Below are positions 35,910 to 43,132 of a stretch of 43,132 nt of DNA, one piece after another (the stretch's first letter is position 1; each line of letters starts with the position of its first letter). The stretch comes from Eubacteriales bacterium. GTDB lineage: Bacteria > Bacillota > Clostridia > Saccharofermentanales > UBA5734. The notes below the pieces were generated by a model. That model saw only the letters and a list, made by a program, of their open reading frames with translations, made no database searches and was not told where the DNA came from. The position numbers were made by a program, and so were the translations under genes. The stretch is from assembly GCA_028708525.1 (NCBI GenBank), contig JAQVYV010000003.1:1-43132 (forward strand), written 5' to 3'.

Positions 35910-38315
35910 ATGCAACAGAAAATCAGAAACAGATTTCTGGCAATTATTATCTCGCTGGCTTTGCTGACATCCTTCAGTGCTTTCATACCAACAAGTTCTG
36001 TTTTGGCAACGACTTACACTACTCCTCTTGACTTCACGCTTGACCCTGAAGACCCTATGTTTCCCGAAGAACCTGCGGGAGGCGAATGGATTTGGGATGC
36101 ACAGAACTTGATATTGACTTTAAACGGACTTAATCTTATTTGCTCAACAGGCGATCAGGCACTAATGCTGCCTGAAGGTACATCTATCGCTGTTTCTCCG
36201 GCATCCAATAACATCATTAGCAATGATAACGGGGAGGGGATCAAATGCTACGGTGATCTTGAAGTAAGCGGGTCAGGTGACTTGCGAGTCATGGCTGATG
36301 GCCACGGATTCAGAGTAGTGGGTGATTTGATTTTTGACGGACTTGGAGCATTGACGATAAGGAGCGACGATTACTGCGGTTTGAGAGTTGGGATCGGCTC
36401 AAGCACAGAAGCAGAATCAGAAGGCTCAGTTTCGATTTTAAACTGCACAACGGTAGATATAGAATCTTACAATGCTCCGATACGAGCTATCGGTGATGTG
36501 ATCATAGATAACGTCGGGACTCTTACTTTTTTCACAGACGGATACGCTGCTATAAGAGCGGGACCGGATGATGACGGCGATCTTTACAGCGGTGCAATGG
36601 GTAATGTTTCGGTTACTAACTGTACAGTAGTTTCACTGACATCATACGAAAGCACTGTCCGGACTTTGAGTGATATTCTTTTCGATAATATCGGATCTGT
36701 TATCATCAGATCAACAGACGGGTCCGGACTTAGAGCGGGTCCTACCGATCCGGATTATTTCAACACAGGTGCAATGGCTAATGTTACCATAACAAACTGC
36801 GGGTCTTTCTCTTTAGATGCTTATAGTTCCGGTATTCGAAATTCAGGTGATGTTCTGGTAAGCGCTGTTGATGATCTTACAATAACCGGTTCGTATAACG
36901 GTGTCAGAGCGGGTCCGGAAAACGATGGAGGCATGAGTACCGGAGCGAATGGTGATTTTGATATTTCAGAATGCGAAAATGTTTTTATAAGTGCAGAGGA
37001 TTACAATGCAGCTGCTGTATACGGTGATTTCACGGCAACTGATGTAGATTCATTAACGCTTATAGGTGGTGACAAAGGACTTAAAACATGGGGGTCAGCA
37101 AATTTCACCGACTGCCGGAACGTTCAGGTCATCGGACTTGCTGAAGCAGGCGGATTAGAACTTAATGCTCTTTACGATACAGGTATGCTTGCAGATTATG
37201 AAGGTTTTGGTATCATGTCCGGGGTAAGCATCTCGATAGTAAACAGCACGCTTGAAGCATACGGAGCTAAATTCGGATTGGTAACAGGTTATTACTGCTC
37301 CGGTGAATATGAGGAACCTACGGGCGGAGATATAACTCTCGACCAGGCAAATGTAGATGCATCGTGTGCAGAATATGGATATGCAGCTGTTTTTGCCGGA
37401 GATGACGGTGAAATACATTCATCTATACTTCTTGAAGATACATTGATCGTAACACCTGAAAATGGATATGTTGTCGATGTTGAGTTTCTCGAACCTGCAT
37501 GCCAGACAATAACAGATGTCGCTGACATTGAGTTCGTTTCTGACATAAGCGAAATGGCGAAAGCAATCGTCACGGCAGCGCAGTATTATGTATCATATGA
37601 TGGCAACGGTGGTTCAGGAGAACTTACAGATGCTTCAAGCCCATATATTGCAGGAAGCGAAGTAACTGTAGCAAATAATGTTTTCAGCAAAGAAGGTTTC
37701 GAATTTTCCGAGTGGAACACAGCAGCAGATGGTGAAGGTACGGCATATTCAGAAGGGGCTGTTTTCGAAATCGATTCCGATATGACTTTCTACGCAGTAT
37801 ACGATGAGATCGAAGTTTCACCGACTCCGGATCCAACAGCTGTGCCAACAGCAGTACCAACTGCTGTACCAACTGCTGTACCGACTCTAACTCCTGAGGA
37901 AACGATCGGTCTTACCGGGAAAGTCATTGATCAGAATGGCGATCCTGTTGGTAACAGGAAAGTTGAGATCCACAGCAATATACTTACTGCTACAACTAAC
38001 GCATCCGGTGAGTTTACCTTTGTTGATGTACCTGTCGGAGAGCACACCATAATAGTGTATGAAGCTGACGGAACTACGATCGCTGCATCATTGGACATTG
38101 AAATAGTACAAGGCTCTGAAGACGCAGTTCAAGGTACAGTTATATCTGTCAAAGGCATCACTATAGATATCGTAGTGACTCTCAATGACGATGTCCTGAC
38201 TGTTGCATTGCCTGACATTTCACCGCAAACATCCGATCCGGGAATTCCTCTTCAATTGTTATTAATTATCGGAGCAGCTGCAACCGTTGTTCCTGCAGTT
38301 AATAAACGCAAATAG
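35910..38315 (+). CDS. Repeat-rich surface protein with InlB-type repeat, PTAV linker and PQTSD tail
   Basis: An 801-residue protein with a signal peptide (about 1-33). Residues about 158-389 comprise four imperfect 57-59-residue repeats starting near 158, 215, 274 and 332, each opening with LRAGP-like sequence and containing NVSVTNC. They probably fold as a beta-helix. A further beta-rich segment leads to an InlB-type repeat (about 559-634), a linker of PTAV units (about 642-657) and a carboxypeptidase-regulatory or Cna-B-like domain (about 668-740). The C-terminus is SPQTSDPG (PQTSD at 772-776), a transmembrane helix and NKRK, matching the tail of the 2380-residue protein. AGGAGG precedes the start. 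The likely role is surface adhesion or glycan binding. No catalytic motif is visible, and the GC-rich hairpins on both sides hint at an inserted module. Confidence 0.88.
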   Translation: MQQKIRNRFLAIIISLALLTSFSAFIPTSSVLATTYTTPLDFTLDPEDPMFPEEPAGGEWIWDAQNLILTLNGLNLICSTGDQALMLPEGTSIAVSPASNNIISNDNGEGIKCYGDLEVSGSGDLRVMADGHGFRVVGDLIFDGLGALTIRSDDYCGLRVGIGSSTEAESEGSVSILNCTTVDIESYNAPIRAIGDVIIDNVGTLTFFTDGYAAIRAGPDDDGDLYSGAMGNVSVTNCTVVSLTSYESTVRTLSDILFDNIGSVIIRSTDGSGLRAGPTDPDYFNTGAMANVTITNCGSFSLDAYSSGIRNSGDVLVSAVDDLTITGSYNGVRAGPENDGGMSTGANGDFDISECENVFISAEDYNAAAVYGDFTATDVDSLTLIGGDKGLKTWGSANFTDCRNVQVIGLAEAGGLELNALYDTGMLADYEGFGIMSGVSISIVNSTLEAYGAKFGLVTGYYCSGEYEEPTGGDITLDQANVDASCAEYGYAAVFAGDDGEIHSSILLEDTLIVTPENGYVVDVEFLEPACQTITDVADIEFVSDISEMAKAIVTAAQYYVSYDGNGGSGELTDASSPYIAGSEVTVANNVFSKEGFEFSEWNTAADGEGTAYSEGAVFEIDSDMTFYAVYDEIEVSPTPDPTAVPTAVPTAVPTAVPTLTPEETIGLTGKVIDQNGDPVGNRKVEIHSNILTATTNASGEFTFVDVPVGEHTIIVYEADGTTIAASLDIEIVQGSEDAVQGTVISVKGITIDIVVTLNDDVLTVALPDISPQTSDPGIPLQLLLIIGAAATVVPAVNKRK
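36381..37076 (+). repeat. Four degenerate 57-59-codon coding repeats
   Basis: Units begin near 36381, 36552, 36729 and 36903. Shared positions include LRAGP, GAMGNVSVTNC and an aliphatic-rich D-x-x-F-D-N-I-G stretch. The DNA is diverged, so the duplications are old or selection has kept only the protein pattern. Confidence 0.75.
37833..37880 (+). repeat. Four 12-bp tandem repeats encoding PTAV
   Basis: Units of CCAACNGCNGTN encode Pro-Thr-Ala-Val four times. They form a wall-spanning type linker between the InlB-type repeat and the C-terminal domain. Units three and four are identical, so copy number may vary between strains. Confidence 0.8.
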
Positions 38316-38355
38316 CATAAATTTTCTAATTAGTATATAGTGAAAGATATCGAGT

Positions 38356-38382
38356 AGGGACGGAGTTTCAATCTCCGTCCCT
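38356..38382. terminator. GC-rich hairpin after the 801-residue gene
   Basis: AGGGACGGAG and CTCCGTCCCT (38356-38365 and 38373-38382) form a perfect 10-bp stem with a 7-nt loop, 40 bp after the stop codon. No T-tract follows. A small GGGG-TTA-CCCC hairpin lies at 38402-38412. The stem resembles the palindrome at 35688, so it may be a repeat element that also terminates between convergent genes. Nothing else is visible in 38316-38433. Confidence 0.5.
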
Positions 38383-38433
38383 GTTCATCAACCGGAAAAA
38401 TGGGGTTACCCCTGTCCCAAAGATTACCGTTTA

Positions 38434-40200
38434 TCACCACGTCCGTTTTACATAATGAGTATGCAGCAGTTCGTGTGATCTGTGACTACCCGGTGTCTTC
38501 AGAAAATCCTTGTATATAGTAGCAATGTAAGGATTCTCATGAGATTTACGAAGAGTCTTCTTTTCATCCTCATCATACATCCCTTTAAGCCGTTTCACCC
38601 TTACACGAGGATCGGAAGACCGAGGCTGTCCGCCACCCGTAATGCATCCTCCCGGGCACCCCATCACTTCAATAAAGTGATAAGGAGACTTACCATCACG
38701 GATCTGTTCCATAAGCTGGCGCGCTCCTTTCAACCCACTCGTAACAGCAACTTTCACGGTCACACCTTCAAGAAATCTGAACTTATCCAACGGATTAGAA
38801 ATCAGTATTTCAGCTTCTTTAACGCTATCCAACCCTACGATAGGCGTAACATGCAATTTTACAAAAGGCAGTTCACGTCCTGTTATCAGCTCATAAACCG
38901 TCCTGAGAGCAGCCTCCATAACACCGCCCGTGACTCCGAAAATATCGGCTGCACCCGTCGACAATCCCAGGGGATCATCAAAATCCTCATCCGGAAGATT
39001 CAGGAAATCAACGCCGGCTTCCTTGATCATAGCAGCAAGTTCTCTTGTAGTAAGAACAGCATCAACATTCGCGAGCGAATCATTTCTCATTTCATCCCTT
39101 GTTATCTCAAATTTCTTAGCGGTACAAGGCATAACAGAAACAACATACATATCCGCAGGAGCAGTATCGATAATATTCGCATAATAAGACTTTATCAAAG
39201 CTCCCAGCATCATATGCGGCGATTTACAAGTTGAAAGATTGTCCAGTTGTCCATGGAAATTATGTTCGATATACTTGATCCAGCCCGGACTGCAGCTGGT
39301 TACCATAGGCAAAGCAACAGATGCTCCGGAAAATTTCTTCTTCAATCGCTCCAGAAACTCGGTTCCTTCCTCCATGATCGTAAGATCGGCAGCGAAATTT
39401 GTGTCGAAAACATCACTGAATCCCAGTCTTCTCAGTGCTGCAGCAATTTTGCCTGTTACAGATGTGCCCGGAGGCAGACCGAATTCTTCACCAAGCGCAA
39501 CTCTTACAGCAGGAGCGACTTGTACAACGACTCTCTTGGTCTTGTCATTTATCGCATCCCATACCTGGGGTATCGAATCACGTTCTTTCAAAGCACCTAC
39601 AGGACAAACTACTGTACATTGTCCGCAGAAAACACAATTTATATCCGCAAGCGGTAACGCCATCGCAGGGCCAACAACGCTCTTGAACCCTCTGTTCTGT
39701 GCACCCAGCACCTGGACACCCTGGATCCTTTTACATACCGTTATACATCTTCTGCAAAGTATACACTTGTTCATATCTCTAACGATAGCAACGCTGGAAT
39801 CACAGTGATAAGCAGAATACTCCCCCTCGAATCTTGTCTGTTCGATCCCCAGCGTCTTTCCAAGCGACTGCAGTTCACAGCTCTGATTTCTTTTGCATGA
39901 AAGGCATGCTTTAGCATGGTCTGACAAAATAAGCTCATACAAGACTTTTCGCGCTTTCCTCACTCTGTCAGAATTCGTCTGGACGACCATCCCTTCCGTA
40001 ACTTTCGTAATACAAGAAGCCATTAGTGTTTTAGCACCCTTGACTTCAACAACACAGATGCGGCATGAACCAAACTCATGTATATCCTCCAAATAACACA
40101 GATTTGGTATCCTGATTCCATTGATCCTTGCTGCCTCCATTATCGTAAGATCGTCATCTACCGTAAGCGGCATATTATTAATAGTAAGATTCACCTTCAT
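38434..40200 (-). CDS. Second [FeFe]-hydrogenase H-cluster subunit, HydA-like, with a TSCSPGW motif
   Basis: A 588-residue M3-type subunit. It has an N-terminal [2Fe-2S] domain (LCYLEDIHEFGSCRIC, with a later Cys), a His-Cys3 site (HAKACLSCKRNQSC), two ferredoxin motifs (CILCRRCITVC, CVFCGQCTVVC) and an H-cluster domain with TSCSPGW, MPCTAKKFE and EVMGCPGGCITGGGQP. The second Cys of the usual TSCCP motif is Ser304; the codon is AGT at 39291-39289. From memory TSCSPGW also occurs in other clostridial HndD/HydA proteins, so this does not prove inactivity. Unlike the other HydA it has no C-terminal thioredoxin-like [2Fe-2S] domain. The ATG overlaps the stop of the fused HydB-like gene by four bases, so the two form a coupled complex. 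Confidence 0.92.
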   Translation of the reverse strand: MKVNLTINNMPLTVDDDLTIMEAARINGIRIPNLCYLEDIHEFGSCRICVVEVKGAKTLMASCITKVTEGMVVQTNSDRVRKARKVLYELILSDHAKACLSCKRNQSCELQSLGKTLGIEQTRFEGEYSAYHCDSSVAIVRDMNKCILCRRCITVCKRIQGVQVLGAQNRGFKSVVGPAMALPLADINCVFCGQCTVVCPVGALKERDSIPQVWDAINDKTKRVVVQVAPAVRVALGEEFGLPPGTSVTGKIAAALRRLGFSDVFDTNFAADLTIMEEGTEFLERLKKKFSGASVALPMVTSCSPGWIKYIEHNFHGQLDNLSTCKSPHMMLGALIKSYYANIIDTAPADMYVVSVMPCTAKKFEITRDEMRNDSLANVDAVLTTRELAAMIKEAGVDFLNLPDEDFDDPLGLSTGAADIFGVTGGVMEAALRTVYELITGRELPFVKLHVTPIVGLDSVKEAEILISNPLDKFRFLEGVTVKVAVTSGLKGARQLMEQIRDGKSPYHFIEVMGCPGGCITGGGQPRSSDPRVRVKRLKGMYDEDEKKTLRKSHENPYIATIYKDFLKTPGSHRSHELLHTHYVKRTW

Positions 40201-43132
40201 CTTTCTTCCCTCCTGTCACAGCGCAGGCAGCGCGAAGCTTCAGCCATAGCAACAAGCTTGTGGTAGCCGATAACGACCTCGTTGAAACTTCCTTTCCTCT
40301 TATCAAGCTCCAGCAGTTCGACCGGAAATCTCTCCAGGGCAACAACATCATCATCATCGAAGGCCTTCGGTATGTCGATCCTGTCTCCCTTATTAAGTTT
40401 ACCGCTCCCTCCTAGATATTTGTCTATCGATTTAGCCGCAAGTTTACCGTCAGCGATCGCTTGTATAACTGTATCAGGTCCCCTGGCTACGTCTCCTCCG
40501 GCAAAAACCCCCTCCATAGTTGTCATCATTGTTGAATTATCGATAACAAACGTCCCCCACGGAGTAACTCCGATATCCGTTTTCTTGATAAAAGGCAAAT
40601 CAGAGTACTGACTTACTGCAGGTATGACTGTATCAACTTCCAGAACAAACTCAGAACCCTCTACAGGAACGGTCTTTCTCCTTCCTGTCTTATCGAAAAC
40701 ATCCCTTCGCATTTTGACACATCTTACCGAAGCAACATTCCTGTTTTTACCGGCTAAAAACTCAACAGGTGCTGTAAGCTCCAATATCTCTACGCCCTCC
40801 TCCATCGCTTCTAAAATCTCAGTTTCATAAGCAGGCATGGCATCGATCGTTCTCCTGTAAAGGATCAGAACTTTATCCGCTCCCAGTCTCAGAGCGGTCC
40901 TTGCAGAATCGATCGCAGTATTTCCACCACCTACAACTACAACTGTTCCATTAAGTCTGGTCAATTTATTCGTGTTGACTTGCTTAAGGAAATTTATACC
41001 GTGTATGACACCCCTGAGATCCTCGCCCGGGATATTTACTTTCTGCGGAAACTGTGTACCGGTCGATATATAAATTGCATCATACCTTCTGCGAAGTTCA
41101 GCAAAACTTATGTCCCTGCCTACCTCGGTATTGAGGAGAATGTTCACACCTTCCTGCCTTACAAGATCTATCTCATGACCGAAAACATCCTTAGGAAGTC
41201 TGTACTCCGGTATACCGTAAGTCAGAACACCACCGGCTCTGTCCTCAGATTCAAATACATCAACTGTATATCCGATCCTAACCAGATAATGTGCGCATGT
41301 AAGTCCGGACGCTCCTCCGCCGATAACCGCTATCTTTCTGCCGTTCTTAGGAAAGACAAGTTCCCGGGAATAAGGTTCTTCGTGAGCATGAGCATAATCC
41401 GCAACAAATCTTTTAAGATCACATATCGCAAGTGCCTCATCAAGAGAACCTCTTCTGCATTTGCTCTCACACGGTCTGGTACAGATCCTTCCACACACAG
41501 CCGGAAATGGATTTTCCTGGCGAATAAGCTCATATGCGTCCATGAATCTTCCGGCAGCAACAAGAGCAAGATAACCGGGAACATTTATACCCGCAGGACA
41601 AGCATTCTCACACGGAGATATAAAGAGCTCACTGCATACACCTGCCCTGCAGTATTTATCTCTGATGTGCTCTTCAAATTCCTCTCTGAAATATCTTATA
41701 GCACTCAGAACAGGGTTTGGTGCAGTTTGACCCAAACCACACATAGCAGTATCCTTAATGGTTTCTCCAAGTTCGATCAGAAGATCGATATCACCCTCCT
41801 GACCTTCTCCTCTAGTGATCCGTTCCAGGATCTCAAGCATTCTCTTAGTCCCTATCCGACAAGCTACACACTTACCGCATGATTCGTCCTGAATAAAATC
41901 CATAAAAAACCTAGCTGTATCGACCATACATGTATCTTCATTCATAGCAATTAGTCCACCGGAACCCATGATCGCACCAAGCTTGGATAAAGTCTCATAA
42001 TCTGTAGATACATTTAGATTATCCGGAGTGATACAGCCTCCTGAAGGCCCTCCGATCTGTGCTGCTTTAAACTTCTTTCCGTCTCGCATCCCGCCGCCTA
42101 TTTTGAACAGGATATCCCCAAGCGGCATACCTATCGGCACTTCAACAATACCTGTATTGACTATGTCCCCTGCAAGCGCGAAAACCTTAGTACCTTTACT
42201 GGAAGCAGTCCCGTATTTTGTGTACCAATCGCTTCCATTCAGTATGATCGGAGGAACAGATGCTAATGTTTCAACATTATTTATTATAGTTGGGCAATGG
42301 TAAAGCCCTCTCTGGAAAGGAAATGGCGGCTTCTGTCGTGGTTCGCCCCTTTTGCCTTCGATAGATGCCATGAGTGATGTTTCTTCACCACATACGAACG
42401 CTCCTGCACCGATCCTTATTTCGATATCAAAATCAAAGCCGCTCCCAAATATATTTTTCCCGAGTATCCCGTTCTTTCTTGCTTCTCCGATCGCAGCTTC
42501 AAGGCGTTCTACTGCTATCGGATACTCGGCTCTGACATAAACAAAACCCATGGTTGCACCGATGGCAAATCCACCTATCATCATTCCTTCTATCACCGAA
42601 TGAGGATCACCTTCGAGAATACTTCTGTCCATGAAAGCTCCGGGGTCCCCTTCATCGGCATTACAGACTATGAATTTCCTGTCGCTCACAGCGCGAAGAC
42701 CTGATTCCCACTTCACTCCTGTCGGAAAACCTGCACCTCCGCGCCCTTTGAGACCTGATCGTCTGACAGTCTCAACAACGTCCTTGGGTGCCTCATTCGC
42801 TAAAATCCCGGCTATCGCAAAGTATCCATCAGCGGCTATGTAGGCATCTATTTTGCCATACTCTATAACACCGCAATTGCGCAATGCTATCTTGACCTGC
42901 TCCTGAAAATAATCAATGTCATCGATACAAGGTATTCTCTTATTCAGCGATTTATCCCAGAATGTGTATTCATCCAATATCCTGCCTTTGCCGATATGTT
43001 CTCTAATTATTTTCGCGGCAATATCAGGCGTCAGTTCAGTATAGAAAGTCCTTTCCGGCAAAACAAGCATTACCGGTCCTACAGAGCAGGTTCCCATGCA
43101 TCCGGTCTCATAAACCTTAACATCGTTCTGTA
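40197..43132 (-). CDS. HydB/NuoF-like subunit fused to a GltD/NfnB-like NADPH flavoprotein (5' end outside window)
   Basis: The reading frame continues past the window edge; 977 residues are visible. The first part is HydB-like: the end of a thioredoxin-like [2Fe-2S] domain (TGCMGTCSVGP), GLKGRGGAGFPTGVKW, GAGAFVCGEETSLMASIEG and the [4Fe-4S] motif ESCGKCVAC with AMCGLG. At the point where HydB normally carries two ferredoxin clusters, the chain instead continues into a GltD/NfnB-type module: CENACPAGINVPGYL and CGRICTRPCESKC (two clusters), the FAD motif AVIGGGASGLTCAHYL, a second nucleotide-binding site VVVVGGGNTAIDSARTALRL ending in LYRRT as in NADPH-binding members, and a flavin motif GVFAGGDVARGPDTVIQAI. 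It should thus bind NAD(H), FMN, FAD and probably NADP(H). It overlaps the downstream HydA-like gene by four bases. A HydC-like gene probably lies beyond the edge. Confidence 0.93.
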   Translation of the reverse strand, partial: QNDVKVYETGCMGTCSVGPVMLVLPERTFYTELTPDIAAKIIREHIGKGRILDEYTFWDKSLNKRIPCIDDIDYFQEQVKIALRNCGVIEYGKIDAYIAADGYFAIAGILANEAPKDVVETVRRSGLKGRGGAGFPTGVKWESGLRAVSDRKFIVCNADEGDPGAFMDRSILEGDPHSVIEGMMIGGFAIGATMGFVYVRAEYPIAVERLEAAIGEARKNGILGKNIFGSGFDFDIEIRIGAGAFVCGEETSLMASIEGKRGEPRQKPPFPFQRGLYHCPTIINNVETLASVPPIILNGSDWYTKYGTASSKGTKVFALAGDIVNTGIVEVPIGMPLGDILFKIGGGMRDGKKFKAAQIGGPSGGCITPDNLNVSTDYETLSKLGAIMGSGGLIAMNEDTCMVDTARFFMDFIQDESCGKCVACRIGTKRMLEILERITRGEGQEGDIDLLIELGETIKDTAMCGLGQTAPNPVLSAIRYFREEFEEHIRDKYCRAGVCSELFISPCENACPAGINVPGYLALVAAGRFMDAYELIRQENPFPAVCGRICTRPCESKCRRGSLDEALAICDLKRFVADYAHAHEEPYSRELVFPKNGRKIAVIGGGASGLTCAHYLVRIGYTVDVFESEDRAGGVLTYGIPEYRLPKDVFGHEIDLVRQEGVNILLNTEVGRDISFAELRRRYDAIYISTGTQFPQKVNIPGEDLRGVIHGINFLKQVNTNKLTRLNGTVVVVGGGNTAIDSARTALRLGADKVLILYRRTIDAMPAYETEILEAMEEGVEILELTAPVEFLAGKNRNVASVRCVKMRRDVFDKTGRRKTVPVEGSEFVLEVDTVIPAVSQYSDLPFIKKTDIGVTPWGTFVIDNSTMMTTMEGVFAGGDVARGPDTVIQAIADGKLAAKSIDKYLGGSGKLNKGDRIDIPKAFDDDDVVALERFPVELLELDKRKGSFNEVVIGYHKLVAMAEASRCLRCDRREER

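Noticed and set aside
37833-37880. Short direct repeats suggesting a CRISPR-like array
   Set aside because: They are in-frame 12-bp units encoding PTAV inside a surface protein, without spacers.
38482-39808. Long open frames on the plus strand opposite the second hydA-like gene
   Set aside because: They are antisense shadows; the minus strand encodes an unambiguous hydrogenase and the plus-strand products match no family.

Overview
The window looks like a chromosomal segment of a strictly anaerobic, fermentative Firmicute of class Clostridia. The grounds are an operon of rex, adhE and an electron-bifurcating [FeFe]-hydrogenase, a second hydrogenase locus, a putative H2-sensing hydrogenase, a dockerin plus a cohesin-like domain in one giant surface protein, a clostripain-type protease and strong GGAGG ribosome binding sites. 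A cellulosome-capable Ruminococcaceae- or Saccharofermentans-like lineage would fit, but I cannot place the species from sequence alone. No tRNA, rRNA, CRISPR array, transposase or phage gene is visible.

Layout. (a) 1-19062 is a cell-surface and signalling region. It holds a beta-helix surface protein that runs off the left edge, a membrane-anchored clostripain-like protease, a GHKL histidine kinase with its LytTR response regulator, a divergent 2380-residue surface protein (dockerin, InlB-type repeats, coiled coil, cohesin-like domain, PQTSD sorting-like tail), a 12-TM protein with a LuxR-type HTH, and a large unrecognised membrane-anchored protein. (b) 19127-29668 is one tightly packed minus-strand operon, in transcription order rex, adhE, hydC, hydB, hydA, hydS (PAS-bearing sensory [FeFe]-hydrogenase) and a PP2C/SpoIIE-type phosphatase. 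Most junctions overlap or lie within 21 bp. (c) 29857-35612 carries a MerR/TipA-type regulator with a 19-bp-spacer promoter, a TVP38/DedA-like membrane protein, a metY plus Rrf2-regulator operon with an inverted repeat at its promoter, and a two-gene carotenoid operon (CrtB/CrtM-like and CrtI/CrtN-like). (d) 35613-38433 is a surface-protein island: an 801-residue repeat protein with the same PQTSD tail, flanked on both sides by related GC-rich hairpins. (e) 38434-43132 is a second hydrogenase locus, an H-cluster subunit preceded by a HydB homologue fused to a GltD/NfnB-like NADPH flavoprotein module; it runs off the right edge.

How the genes may work together. Rex senses NADH/NAD+ and heads the operon for the two main electron sinks, ethanol (AdhE) and H2 (HydABC). 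The same transcript ends with a hydrogenase built as a sensor and a phosphatase, so redox and H2 sensing may be wired into one unit. The second locus probably links H2 and ferredoxin to both NAD(H) and NADP(H) through its fused HydB. The surface region suggests regulated attachment or substrate binding, with two proteins sharing one non-canonical sorting signal.

The most interesting points are the HydB-GltD fusion, the rex-adhE-hydCBA-hydS-phosphatase operon, the beta-helix protein with a transmembrane segment followed by an internal lipobox, three 14-bp-spaced ATCGATA repeats between the rex promoter and start codon, and a dockerin and a cohesin-like domain in one polypeptide.
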